A DNA stretch of 8,844 nt from Phycisphaerae bacterium (GCA_012514125.1 JAAZAW010000096.1:1-8844); one strand, 5' to 3'; shown: positions 1 to 7,494, numbered from the stretch's first letter. Translations and numbers: made by a program. Notes: a model not told the origin generated them from the sequence alone.

Positions 1-149
1 ATACGCTTTTGACTTAGTCGTGTCGTAGTTTCGGACCCTGAGGAAAGTCGAAGGGTCTTTTGTTTGCTTCCACCCTGTCGCTTCGACAGGCTCAGCGACC
101 GAAATTTTGATATTTGTAATGCTACGACACGACTAAATCAAAAGAGTAT
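1..149. repeat. Palindromic MITE/REP-like element with long inverted ends
   Basis: Bases 1-28 and 122-149 are inverted copies matching at 26 of 28 positions (mismatches at 5/145 and 15/137). A second inverted pair follows inside: TTTCGG at 29-34 and CCGAAA at 99-104. The interior holds two further hairpins. No open frame fills it, so it is non-coding. The layout suits a miniature inverted-repeat element or a compound REP element, and it could fold into a cruciform or a long RNA hairpin. Because base 1 is already paired, the left boundary may lie outside the window, and no target-site duplication can be tested. It lies just past the 3' end of the minus-strand methyltransferase gene, so it could also act on that transcript's end, although no T-run is seen. 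Confidence 0.7.
34..99. repeat. Two internal REP-type hairpins in opposite orientation
   Basis: Hairpin A pairs GACCC (34-38) with GGGTC (53-57). Hairpin B pairs CCTGTCG (74-80) with CGACAGG (84-90) around a 3-base loop; it competes with GTCGCT (77-82) pairing with AGCGAC (94-99). Read on the minus strand, 81-95 is CTGAGCCTGTCGAAG. Hairpin A on the plus strand has the same ends, CTGAG then GTCGAAG, with a different centre. The two are therefore inverted, diverged copies of one motif, as in paired REP units. I recall similar CTGAGCCTGTCGAAG palindromes scattered in other environmental genomes, but cannot check this here. Confidence 0.55.
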
Positions 150-201
150 TACTGCCTGGTTGAAACTCAAATCGTCACAAGTACCGAAATATCTTTTGTA
201 T

Positions 202-921
202 TTATCGAAACAGACGTAATTGCCGATTGGAGTTTCGTTGAAATTCGAACGGAACGGAAACGATCATGGCTGAAATGTGCAGGTGTTCCAAATCATTGAG
301 CAGCCGAGGCATCGCCTCGTAAGGTTGCGCATCGGCCGACTGGACAGGATAGATTCTCACTTCCCTGGAACAGACACGGAATAATTCCAGCACGGACGCC
401 AGATGAAAATCATAGTTAAACTGATCGCCATAAAGAAAAAGGAAATGGCTGCTCAGGACCAGATCGAAGTTGCGATCTTCAAAAGGCAGGTTTGGAAGCG
501 ATCCCTGAACGTAACGTCCCTGCGTATAGCCTACCGGATAATCGCGGGCGAAACGCTCCATAGCCGCATTACGATATTGACGCAGGCCGGTCATCGACGG
601 ATAAAACAGCCAGTTATACATATCCGGGTATTGATTAATTTCATGCAAGGATCGCTCCGTATCGTTTTTGGCGCGTTCGATCAAATCTTTAACATCTTTG
701 CCATAGAGCGGGTCGCAGCCAACGGCAGAAATTCCAAATTTGCCCGCTTCGGCTACAAACGAAGACGCCCCCGACGGACAATCAAGGATCTTTGCGCCCC
801 GCCACTGCGACAGATCAAGATCAAATATCTTCAAGTATTCCGTCAGCGTTCTGCCGCAGAACGTCAATTGATCCAGAATCATATTGAATGTATTTCCCGG
901 CCCCCCATTCATGGATTCCAC
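202..921 (-). CDS. Class I SAM-dependent methyltransferase, substrate unknown
   Basis: Probable cytoplasmic methyltransferase of about 239 residues. Counting from the chosen start, a Rossmann-type motif I with its SAM-binding loop is at about residues 45-55 (ILDCPSGASSF). An acidic residue ending beta-2 is D70 (GCDP). The beta-4 motif is near 147-165 (FEDRNFDLVLSSHFLFLYG), and a beta-5-like strand EVRIYPV is near 187-193. Together these support the class I fold. The loop DCPSGASS departs from the usual D-x-G-x-G. No signal peptide or membrane segment is visible. Start choice: the frame can open at GTG 951, but AGGAGG at 931-936 on the minus strand lies 9 bases before GTG at 921, so 921 is preferred; ATG at 912 would be 18 bases away. 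It is transcribed divergently from fhs, with no functional link evident. The substrate (protein, RNA or small molecule) cannot be told from sequence. Confidence 0.82.
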   Translation of the reverse strand: MESMNGGPGNTFNMILDQLTFCGRTLTEYLKIFDLDLSQWRGAKILDCPSGASSFVAEAGKFGISAVGCDPLYGKDVKDLIERAKNDTERSLHEINQYPDMYNWLFYPSMTGLRQYRNAAMERFARDYPVGYTQGRYVQGSLPNLPFEDRNFDLVLSSHFLFLYGDQFNYDFHLASVLELFRVCSREVRIYPVQSADAQPYEAMPRLLNDLEHLHISAMIVSVPFEFQRNSNRQLRLFR

Positions 922-930
922 TTGAATTTC

Positions 931-936
931 CCTCCT
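931..936 (-). promoter_or_regulatory. Shine-Dalgarno AGGAGG that decides the methyltransferase start
   Basis: The plus strand reads CCTCCT, which is a full AGGAGG on the minus strand. The 9-base gap to GTG at 921 is normal for initiation. This site lies inside the longer frame that begins at 951, which argues against that longer start. Confidence 0.7.
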
Positions 937-990
937 GAGCACAATCCGCACGGCAGTCGCATATCATCGATCTGCCGTTGACCTCTTCTT

Positions 991-996
991 ATTATA
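991..996 (-). promoter_or_regulatory. Possible -10 box for the methyltransferase gene
   Basis: ATTATA on the plus strand reads TATAAT on the minus strand, 69 bases upstream of the GTG start at 921. No convincing -35 hexamer is seen at 16-18 bases spacing, so this rests on a single hexamer. Confidence 0.3.
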
Positions 997-1067
997 CTCT
1001 GGATGATTGCTTCATGCTCTTTATATAATTTTAGCACCAATCAAAGAATAATTCGACAAACTTAAAT

Positions 1068-1199
1068 ATGGACTTGGTTCTTGACCATTTTTACCGCTTG
1101 GAAGATAATGAGCAGCTTAAAAATATAGCGATATTCCGGCGAGGTGGAACCTTTTGGAGGGAATATCCGGTGTTTGAAGATCATGAACAGAATTTCTAA
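1068..1199 (+). CDS. Candidate 43-residue small protein upstream of fhs
   Basis: An open frame runs from ATG 1068 to TAA 1197-1199, with an upstream in-frame stop at 1032. The product starts MDLVLDHFYRLEDNEQLKN and ends FWREYPVFEDHEQNF. Its mix of charged and aromatic residues looks protein-like rather than random. I do not recognise a family. No good ribosome site precedes ATG 1068. In contrast, an internal GTG at 1170 in the same frame has GGAGGG at 1156-1161, 8 bases upstream, and would give only a 9-residue peptide, MFEDHEQNF. The frame stops 11 bases before the fhs start, so translational coupling is possible. It may instead be the remnant of a degraded gene, a leader peptide, or chance: the candidate fhs promoter at 1081-1109 lies inside the frame and would make the full product impossible from that transcript. 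Confidence 0.3.
   Translation: MDLVLDHFYRLEDNEQLKNIAIFRRGGTFWREYPVFEDHEQNF
1081..1109 (+). promoter_or_regulatory. Candidate sigma70 promoter for fhs
   Basis: TTGACC (1081-1086) and GATAAT (1104-1109) each match the consensus at 5 of 6 bases, separated by the ideal 17 bases. Transcription would start near 1116 and leave a leader of about 95 bases before fhs. Confidence 0.5.
1130..1167 (+). promoter_or_regulatory. Stem-loop in the fhs leader
   Basis: GATATTCC (1130-1137) is perfectly complementary to GGAATATC (1160-1167). Inside it, AGGT (1142-1145) can pair with ACCT (1149-1152) around GGA. The 3' arm overlaps the end of the GGAGGG site at 1156-1161 that precedes GTG 1170, so folding could partly mask that site. 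There is no T-run, so it is not an intrinsic terminator. It does not match the tetrahydrofolate riboswitch as I know it. Confidence 0.4.
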
Positions 1200-1210
1200 A
1201 CGGAGCAATC

Positions 1211-2923
1211 ATGGCCGATCATTCCATACCGTCCGATATTGAAATTTCACAACAGGCGCAGATGCTTTCGATTGCCGAAATCGCCGAACGGGCGGGAATC
1301 GCAGAATCGGAACTGCATCCCCATGGCCGATATATGGCCAAGGTGGACCTGTCGCTGCTGGATCGACTTCACGATGCGCCAAATGGTAAATTCATCGTGG
1401 TCACCGGCATTACGCCCACTCCGCTGGGCGAAGGCAAGACGGTCACGGCACTGGGACTCGGTCAGGGATTGGCGAAAATAGGCAAACGCGTTTTTAATAC
1501 GATGCGGGAACCTTCCAAGGGTCCGACCTTCGGTATCAAAGGCGGCGGATGCGGCGGCGGGTATTGCCAGGTGATTCCCATGGAAGATATCAACCTGCAT
1601 TTTACCGGCGACATTCATGCGGTCGAGACGGCCCATAATCTGGCCAACGCCGTGCTCGATAATGCGTTGCTCAAGGGGAATCCCAAACGGATCGATCCGC
1701 AAAATATTGTCTTACGCCGATGTATGGACCTCAACGACCGGGTGCTGCGAAATATCGTCGTCGGCTTGGGCGGAAAGGCCAACGGCGTTGTTCGCGAAAG
1801 CGGTTTCGATATCACCGTAGCTTGCGAAACAATGGCGATCCTCGCACTGGCAACGGATTTGAAGGATTTGCGACGGCGATTAGGACAAATGATCGTCGCG
1901 TACGATCTGGACGGTAAACCCGTCACGGCGGAAGACATCCACGTCGCCGGCGCAATGACGGCCCTGTTAAAACAGGCCATCATGCCCAACCTGGTCCAAA
2001 CGCTTGAACATACACCCGTGCTGATACACTGCGGACCTTTCGCGAACGTAGCCCATGGAAATAATTCGATCCTGGCGGATAAAATCGCCCTCAAACTCGC
2101 GGATTACGTTATCACCGAGGCAGGCTTCGGCTCTGACTGCGGCTTTGAAAAAGCAGTCAACATCAAAGCCCGCCAAAGCGGACTTAACGTGGATTGCGCC
2201 GTAATTGTCGCAAGCATTCGCGCCCTTAAAATGCACGGCGAAGCTTTTACCATTACCCCCGGTAAAAAATCGGACTCGAAGGAAATGACCAAAGAAAACC
2301 TCCCTGCCGTCGAAAAAGGTTTCCAGAATCTTGCCAGGCACATTGCCAACATTCGCCAACACGGCGTGCCGGCGGTCGTGGTCCTGTATCGCTTCACCAG
2401 CGACACCGAAGCAGAGGTGGCTCTGGTCAAAAAACTCGCGATCGAAGCAGGTGCTCATGCAGCGGTCATGTCGGACGGTTGGGCAAAAGGCGGCGAAGGA
2501 TGCATCGAGTTGGCCCAGGCCGTAGTCGACGCCTGTAATACTCCAAACCGCATGCAATTTCTCTATCCCCTCGAAAGCTCAATCAAGGAAAAGATCGAAA
2601 CAATCGCCACACGGGTTTATGGCGCCGACGGGGTCGATTACGACGCTGCCGCTGAAAAAAATATTCGACTCTTCACCTCGCTCGGATTTGACAAGCTGCC
2701 CATCTGCATGGCCAAAACACCGCTCTCGCTTTCGGACAATCCGCAACTCAAGGGCGCTCCGACCGGGTTCCGTGTGAAGGTCCGTGATATTCGCGCCAGT
2801 ATCGGCGCAGGATTTTTATATCCCCTGCTGGGTGAAATGATGACCATGCCCGGGCTGCCGAGCGAAGGCGCGTTTTCCAAAGTGGATATCGACGAAAAAG
2901 GCCGAATTGTCGGGTTATTTTAG
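1211..2923 (+). CDS. fhs: Formate-tetrahydrofolate ligase (formyl-THF synthetase)
   Basis: ATP-dependent ligation of formate to tetrahydrofolate, giving 10-formyl-THF (EC 6.3.4.3) for purine synthesis, for serine/glycine and other one-carbon exchange, or for the methyl branch of the Wood-Ljungdahl pathway. It acts in the cytoplasm. At 570 residues it is full length for the family (about 555-560) with a slight N-terminal extension. The nucleotide-binding loop is at residues 70-78 (TPLGEGKTV). MREPS is at 98-102, followed by the Gly-rich FGIKGGGCGGGY and then MEDINLHFTGD (124-134). MDLNDRVLRNIVVGLGG and TEAGFGSD are further family signatures, and the C-terminus (MTMPGLP) is intact. Small departures from the usual text are SKGP for SLGP, GGGCGGGYCQ for GGAAGGGYSQ, and EKAVNIKAR for EKFFDIKCR. 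The ATG follows GGAG at 1202-1205. No terminator is seen after the stop. No other folate or acetyl-CoA pathway gene is present, so its pathway role is open. Confidence 0.97.
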   Translation: MADHSIPSDIEISQQAQMLSIAEIAERAGIAESELHPHGRYMAKVDLSLLDRLHDAPNGKFIVVTGITPTPLGEGKTVTALGLGQGLAKIGKRVFNTMREPSKGPTFGIKGGGCGGGYCQVIPMEDINLHFTGDIHAVETAHNLANAVLDNALLKGNPKRIDPQNIVLRRCMDLNDRVLRNIVVGLGGKANGVVRESGFDITVACETMAILALATDLKDLRRRLGQMIVAYDLDGKPVTAEDIHVAGAMTALLKQAIMPNLVQTLEHTPVLIHCGPFANVAHGNNSILADKIALKLADYVITEAGFGSDCGFEKAVNIKARQSGLNVDCAVIVASIRALKMHGEAFTITPGKKSDSKEMTKENLPAVEKGFQNLARHIANIRQHGVPAVVVLYRFTSDTEAEVALVKKLAIEAGAHAAVMSDGWAKGGEGCIELAQAVVDACNTPNRMQFLYPLESSIKEKIETIATRVYGADGVDYDAAAEKNIRLFTSLGFDKLPICMAKTPLSLSDNPQLKGAPTGFRVKVRDIRASIGAGFLYPLLGEMMTMPGLPSEGAFSKVDIDEKGRIVGLF

Positions 2924-2941
2924 CCGATAACGGTTTCATAC

Positions 2942-2972
2942 TTGATAATTAATCCCAGCGAGAATATATAAT
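2942..2972 (+). promoter_or_regulatory. Candidate promoter between fhs and top6B
   Basis: TTGATA (2942-2947) is followed by TATATA (2965-2970, 17-base spacing) and by an overlapping perfect TATAAT (2967-2972, 19-base spacing). It would start transcription about 40 bases before the top6B ATG. No terminator separates it from fhs, so read-through is also possible. Confidence 0.45.
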
Positions 2973-3017
2973 TAGGAACAGATACTCTACGCTTGGAAAG
3001 ATTGAAAGAATATTGAA

Positions 3018-4943
3018 ATGGCAAAAAAACAAACTGTTAAAAAAGTAACAAAAAAAATAAATAAAAAATCGACGCGGGAAAAAGAAACTTCACCAGGGTT
3101 GTTTGATGAACCTACTCCAGCCGTTGAACCCAAAACACCGCGCGCATCCAACAAAAAGAATAGGGAAACTGCTGAGTCTGTAACACCCAAAGCCCTCGCC
3201 ACACAGGCCCAGCCGCCTCATATCCCGCTGCTTGAACCCATAGAATCTCTTGCAGAGGCCCAAACCAAAACATCCGAGAAAAAAACCAAAAAAAATAAAG
3301 CGACCTATATCGACGCCGAAACCATGGCCAAATCGCAACGGGAAATTTCCGTTTCAGAATTTTTCGCCAAAAACCGGCATCTCCTCGGTTTCGACAATCC
3401 CCGAAAAGCCCTGATGACAACCATCAAAGAAGCCGTCGACAACTCGCTTGACGCCTGCGAAGAAGCAGGCATCATGCCGGAAATCGACGTCATCATCAAA
3501 CAGATCAGCGATGATCGATTCGAAGTAACCGTCCAGGACAACGGTCCCGGAATCGTCAAGGCCCAGGTCCCGAATATCTTTGGTCGCCTCTTGTACGGCT
3601 CGAAATTCCACAAACTCAAAATGTCCCGAGGCCAGCAGGGAATCGGCATCTCGGCGGCGGGCATGTACGGACTTTTGACCACGGGAAAACCCATTCGCAT
3701 CGTTAGCAAAACCGGACCACGAAAATCGGCTTACTATTACGAACTCGCCATCGACACCAAAAAAAATCGCCCCGATATCATCAAGGAAGATGAAACCGAA
3801 TTCGTCCACGACCACGGCACACGCGTTTCCATCGAACTCCAAGCCAAATATCAGCGGGGCAAAACCAGCGTGGATGAATATCTCAAACAAACCGCACTGG
3901 CCAATCCGCATACAACATTCCGATACACCATGCCCGACGGAACGTCAATGGAATTTCCCCGAAGCATCGACGAACTGCCGCCTCAACCTAAAGCGATCAA
4001 ACCCCATCCCTACGGCGTCGAACTCGGCGTACTGATCAAAATGCTCCAGGAATCGGAATACCGACGTCTGAAGGATTTTCTCACCAACAGCTTTTCAAAA
4101 GTCTCGCCCAGAGTCGCCGATGAGATCATCAAGGCAGCCAAATTACGGCCCAATTCCGATACCCGCCGAATCGGGCGAACCGAAGCCGACGAACTCTTCC
4201 AGGCCATCAATCGTGTAAAAATTCCCGCACCCGCTACCGACTGTGTCGTGCCCATCGGCGAGGAAAATCTCCTCAAGGGGCTCCAGTCGATCATCAAAGC
4301 CGAATTCTATACCGCCGTCACACGTCCCCCCGCGGTTTATCGCGGAAATGCCTTCGTCATCGAAGTGGCTTTGTCCTACGGAAAACCGGAGGAAACCGAA
4401 AAGACTTCAGGAAAACAACAGGAACTAACCCTCGATGAACAACAAAAATTACTCGAAGCCCAACTCGAGCAGGTAGACGACGAAAATACCGAAATGGTCC
4501 GATTGATCCGGTTCGCCAACCGCGTCCCACTGCTCTATCAGCAGTCCGCCTGCGTCACCTACAAATCCATCGTCAGCACCAACTGGCGAAATTATGGCCT
4601 CCAGCAATCACGAGGGTCCCTCCCCGTCGGAAATGCCGCAATTATCGTCCACATCGCTTCCGTTTGGGTCCCCTTTACCAGCGAATCAAAAGAAGCCGTC
4701 GCCCATTACCCCGAAATCATCAAGGAACTCAAACTCGCCATCCAGGAATGTGGACGACGACTCGGACGATATCTCAAACGGCAAAGCCGAGTTTACGACG
4801 AATTGAAAAAACGCAGCTACATCGAAAAATATATCCCGCACATCGGCCAGGCCCTGAAAGAAATCCTGGAACTCCCGGACGACAAAATCGATAAAGTCGT
4901 CACAGATTTAAAACGAATCCTGGAAAATTCACGAAAAATGTAA
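3018..4943 (+). CDS. top6B: DNA topoisomerase VI subunit B (GHKL ATPase)
   Basis: ATPase subunit of the type IIB enzyme that passes one duplex through another; strand cleavage needs subunit A (Spo11-like). It has 641 residues. Residues 1-105 are a Lys/Pro-rich, probably disordered tail with no family resemblance. The GHKL core follows: FFAKNRHLLGF (115-125), N-box EAVDNSLDA (138-146), DNGPGI (174-179), and the ATP lid RGQQGIGISAAGMYG (204-218). The H2TH-like region follows KPHPYGVELG, with the helical stretch around SPRVADEIIKAAKLRPN. The transducer domain has RPPAVYRGNAF, RFANRVPLLY and WRNYGLQQ, followed by PVGNAAIIVHIASVWVPFTSESKEA. An acidic insert (ETEKTSGKQQ to DDENTEM) sits in the transducer. 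The ribosome site is weak (GAAAG at 3004-3008). The glycosidase starts 36 bases downstream, probably in the same transcript. No top6A is beside it, which is unusual for the family. The identity is firm; activity depends on finding subunit A elsewhere. Confidence 0.94.
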   Translation: MAKKQTVKKVTKKINKKSTREKETSPGLFDEPTPAVEPKTPRASNKKNRETAESVTPKALATQAQPPHIPLLEPIESLAEAQTKTSEKKTKKNKATYIDAETMAKSQREISVSEFFAKNRHLLGFDNPRKALMTTIKEAVDNSLDACEEAGIMPEIDVIIKQISDDRFEVTVQDNGPGIVKAQVPNIFGRLLYGSKFHKLKMSRGQQGIGISAAGMYGLLTTGKPIRIVSKTGPRKSAYYYELAIDTKKNRPDIIKEDETEFVHDHGTRVSIELQAKYQRGKTSVDEYLKQTALANPHTTFRYTMPDGTSMEFPRSIDELPPQPKAIKPHPYGVELGVLIKMLQESEYRRLKDFLTNSFSKVSPRVADEIIKAAKLRPNSDTRRIGRTEADELFQAINRVKIPAPATDCVVPIGEENLLKGLQSIIKAEFYTAVTRPPAVYRGNAFVIEVALSYGKPEETEKTSGKQQELTLDEQQKLLEAQLEQVDDENTEMVRLIRFANRVPLLYQQSACVTYKSIVSTNWRNYGLQQSRGSLPVGNAAIIVHIASVWVPFTSESKEAVAHYPEIIKELKLAIQECGRRLGRYLKRQSRVYDELKKRSYIEKYIPHIGQALKEILELPDDKIDKVVTDLKRILENSRKM

Positions 4944-4967
4944 CAACAAAAATTAACTCTTGACGAT

Positions 4968-4973
4968 AAGGTG
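4968..4973 (+). promoter_or_regulatory. Shine-Dalgarno AAGGTG that decides the glycosidase start
   Basis: AAGGTG lies 6 bases before ATG 4980. The longest frame starts at GTG 4971, but that GTG is itself part of this ribosome site, and no other site precedes it. ATG 4980 is therefore preferred. Confidence 0.65.
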
Positions 4974-4979
4974 AAACAA

Positions 4980-7487
4980 ATGAAAATTCTTGATCTCAAC
5001 GGCCAGTGGCTCTTAAGTCAAAAAAACGATACAACTTTCGCAAATATTCCGGCAACTGTCCCCGGCTGTGCGCATGGCGATCTGCTCAACACCGGAAAAA
5101 TCGAAGACCCTTACTATCGCGACAATGAACTCAAAGTCGCCTGGATCAGCCAAGCCGACTGGATCTATGAACGAAAATTCACCGTCTCTGACGATCTGCT
5201 CAAACACGAACGAGTCCTGCTCCATTGCGACGGACTCGACACCCTCGCGACAATCAAAATCAACGATACCCTCGTCGCCAATACCGACAACATGTTCCGG
5301 ACGTGGGAGTTCGACATTAAAAATGTCCTGCGCATCGGCGAAAACACAATCCAAATCGAATTCGCCTCCGCCGAAAAATACGTCCTGAAACGTCAACAGG
5401 AGCATCCGATCCCCGATTGGCATGGAACCTGGCAGGTCGGCATCAAAGGCCGAGCCTGGATCCGCAAAGAACAGTGCAACTTCGGCTGGGACTGGGGCCC
5501 CTGCCTCACCACCGTCGGAATCTGGCGACCCATCTCCATCATCGCCTTCAACACAGGCCGAATCAGCGACGTACTGATCCGCCAGGACCACACCCACGCC
5601 CCCCAAAAGGTCGCCTTGAATGTGGAAACCACAGTGGAAACAACCCCTGTCGGCGAAACGTCAAAACCCTCCGCCGTCGTTCGCATCCATCATCAAGGCC
5701 AATTGGTCGCCCAGACGCAACTCCAAAACCAGGGTCCCAAACTCTCCACAACGGTGGAACTGGAAAATCCAAAACTCTGGTGGCCAAATGGAATGGGCGA
5801 TCAACCCCTCTATACCGTCGAAGTCGAATTACTCGACCCGCAGGGTAAAACCCTCGACAAATCGACCAAACGCATCGGCCTGCGAACAATCCAGCTCGTG
5901 CGAGAAAACGACCAATGGGGCCAAAGCTTTTATTTCAAAGCCAACGGCGTCCCCTTCTTCGTCAAAGGCTCAAACTGGATCCCCGCCGACGCTATTCTAA
6001 GTAAAATGACTCGACAACGATATTTCTCATTAATCGCCGATGCCGCAGCCGTACACATCAACATGCTCCGCGGCTGGGGCGGCGGACTTTATGAAGACGA
6101 TGCGTTTTACGACGCCTGCGACGAAATGGGCATCTGCATCTGGCAGGATTTCGCCTTCGGCTGCTCAACCTATCCCTCGTTCGATAACGATTTTATGAAA
6201 AATTGCGAAACGGAATTTGAAGACAACATCCGACGCCTCCGCCACCATGCCTGCATCGCGATCTGGGTCGGAAATAACGAACTCGAACAAGGCCTCGTCG
6301 CCGACACCTGGACCCAATCCGCCATGAGCTGGGAGGATTATGACAAACTCTTTAACAACCTGATCCCCAGCGTCATGAAACGCCTGAACCCCGACGCCCT
6401 ATACTGGCCCGGAAGTCCGCACAACCCCATCGACCGCAAAGACTTCAACAGCCCCACCGCCGGCGACGCCCACCTCTGGCAAGTCTGGCATGGCCGACAA
6501 CCTTTCGAATGGTATCAAACCTGTCAGCACCGTTTCAACAGCGAATTTGGCTTTCAATCACTGCCCGAACCCAAAACCATCGAAAGCTTCACCCTGCCCG
6601 AAGATCGAAACCTCTGCTCATGGGTCATGGAACGCCACCAGCGCTCCCCCATCGGAAACAGCGCGATCATCCAGGCCATGATGGATTGGTTCCAGATGCC
6701 AAACTCGTTTGAAAACATGTCTTGGCTCTCGCAAATCCTTCACGGCCTGGCCATGAAATTCGGCGTCGAACACTGGCGACGATCCATGCCCAGAGGAATG
6801 GGAACAATGTACTGGCAACTCAACGACTGCTGGCCCGTCGTCAGTTGGTCCTCCATAGACTATTTCGGTCGCTGGAAAGCCACGCACTACATGGCCAGAA
6901 ATTTCTACTCGCCCATCCTCATCTCAGGACTTCCCGACGCGGACAAAAAAACCGCCGAAATCCACGTTACCAGCGACTTGCAGACTCCATGCGAAGGAAT
7001 CGTCTCCTGGACGCTCACCGATCTCGACGGCCAAACCCTCAACTCCGGCGAACTCACCCAGGTCTTCGCCCCCATCGCCAACACACCGGTCACAACGCTG
7101 AACCTGGAAAAAGAACTTACTCAACACGATCCTAAAACGCTACTCCTCTGGCTCAAACTCAAAATCGCCGGCAAGGAAGTCTCCGAAAATCTCCTGCTCT
7201 TTGCCAGACCCAAACACCTGGAATTAAAGCGTCCCAATATCCGCATGAGCTTATCCACCACCGACAATCGAACCTTCACCGCCACGCTCGAAACCGATAA
7301 ACCCGCCCTCTGGGTCTGGATCACCAAACAGGGAACCGACGCAAAATTCTCCGACAATTTCTTCGCCCTCAAACCAGGCGACACCAAAACACTTAAAATC
7401 CAAACCAACGAATTGATCGACCCACACACGCTCTCCGAAGAACTAAGCGTCCAAAGCCTGATCGATACCTACACAACATCGGTGTGA
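4980..7487 (+). CDS. Glycoside hydrolase family 2 beta-mannosidase
   Basis: Predicted exo-acting beta-mannosidase (EC 3.2.1.25) removing terminal beta-linked mannose from oligosaccharides. It has 835 residues from ATG 4980 (838 from GTG 4971). No signal peptide is visible, so it is probably cytoplasmic and acts on imported short sugars. In 835-residue numbering, the N-terminal jelly-roll domain has PGCAHGDL, NDTLVANTDNMFRTW and the typical RKEQCNFGWDWGPCLTTVGIW (about 162-182). An immunoglobulin-like domain ends near LWWPNGMGDQPLY. The TIM barrel has RGWGGGLYEDDAFYDACDE, then WVGNNE with acid/base E434, then RFNSEFGFQS with nucleophile E522. YWQLNDCWPVVSW and C-terminal beta domains complete it. 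Length and domain order fit intact bacterial beta-mannosidases. It follows top6B closely and is closed by a terminator. No transporter or other sugar gene is adjacent. Another GH2 specificity is possible, but the FGWDWGP block favours mannosidase. Confidence 0.93.
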   Translation: MKILDLNGQWLLSQKNDTTFANIPATVPGCAHGDLLNTGKIEDPYYRDNELKVAWISQADWIYERKFTVSDDLLKHERVLLHCDGLDTLATIKINDTLVANTDNMFRTWEFDIKNVLRIGENTIQIEFASAEKYVLKRQQEHPIPDWHGTWQVGIKGRAWIRKEQCNFGWDWGPCLTTVGIWRPISIIAFNTGRISDVLIRQDHTHAPQKVALNVETTVETTPVGETSKPSAVVRIHHQGQLVAQTQLQNQGPKLSTTVELENPKLWWPNGMGDQPLYTVEVELLDPQGKTLDKSTKRIGLRTIQLVRENDQWGQSFYFKANGVPFFVKGSNWIPADAILSKMTRQRYFSLIADAAAVHINMLRGWGGGLYEDDAFYDACDEMGICIWQDFAFGCSTYPSFDNDFMKNCETEFEDNIRRLRHHACIAIWVGNNELEQGLVADTWTQSAMSWEDYDKLFNNLIPSVMKRLNPDALYWPGSPHNPIDRKDFNSPTAGDAHLWQVWHGRQPFEWYQTCQHRFNSEFGFQSLPEPKTIESFTLPEDRNLCSWVMERHQRSPIGNSAIIQAMMDWFQMPNSFENMSWLSQILHGLAMKFGVEHWRRSMPRGMGTMYWQLNDCWPVVSWSSIDYFGRWKATHYMARNFYSPILISGLPDADKKTAEIHVTSDLQTPCEGIVSWTLTDLDGQTLNSGELTQVFAPIANTPVTTLNLEKELTQHDPKTLLLWLKLKIAGKEVSENLLLFARPKHLELKRPNIRMSLSTTDNRTFTATLETDKPALWVWITKQGTDAKFSDNFFALKPGDTKTLKIQTNELIDPHTLSEELSVQSLIDTYTTSV

Positions 7488-7494
7488 CTAACAT

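Noticed and set aside
403..981. 192-codon plus-strand frame opposite the methyltransferase
   Set aside because: It is antisense to a gene with clear SAM-binding motifs and a full AGGAGG site; its own translation is Arg/Ile-rich with no recognisable motif.
1116..1210. Tetrahydrofolate riboswitch upstream of fhs
   Set aside because: The leader is short and shows only one simple stem; the conserved junction and pseudoknot sequences are not visible.
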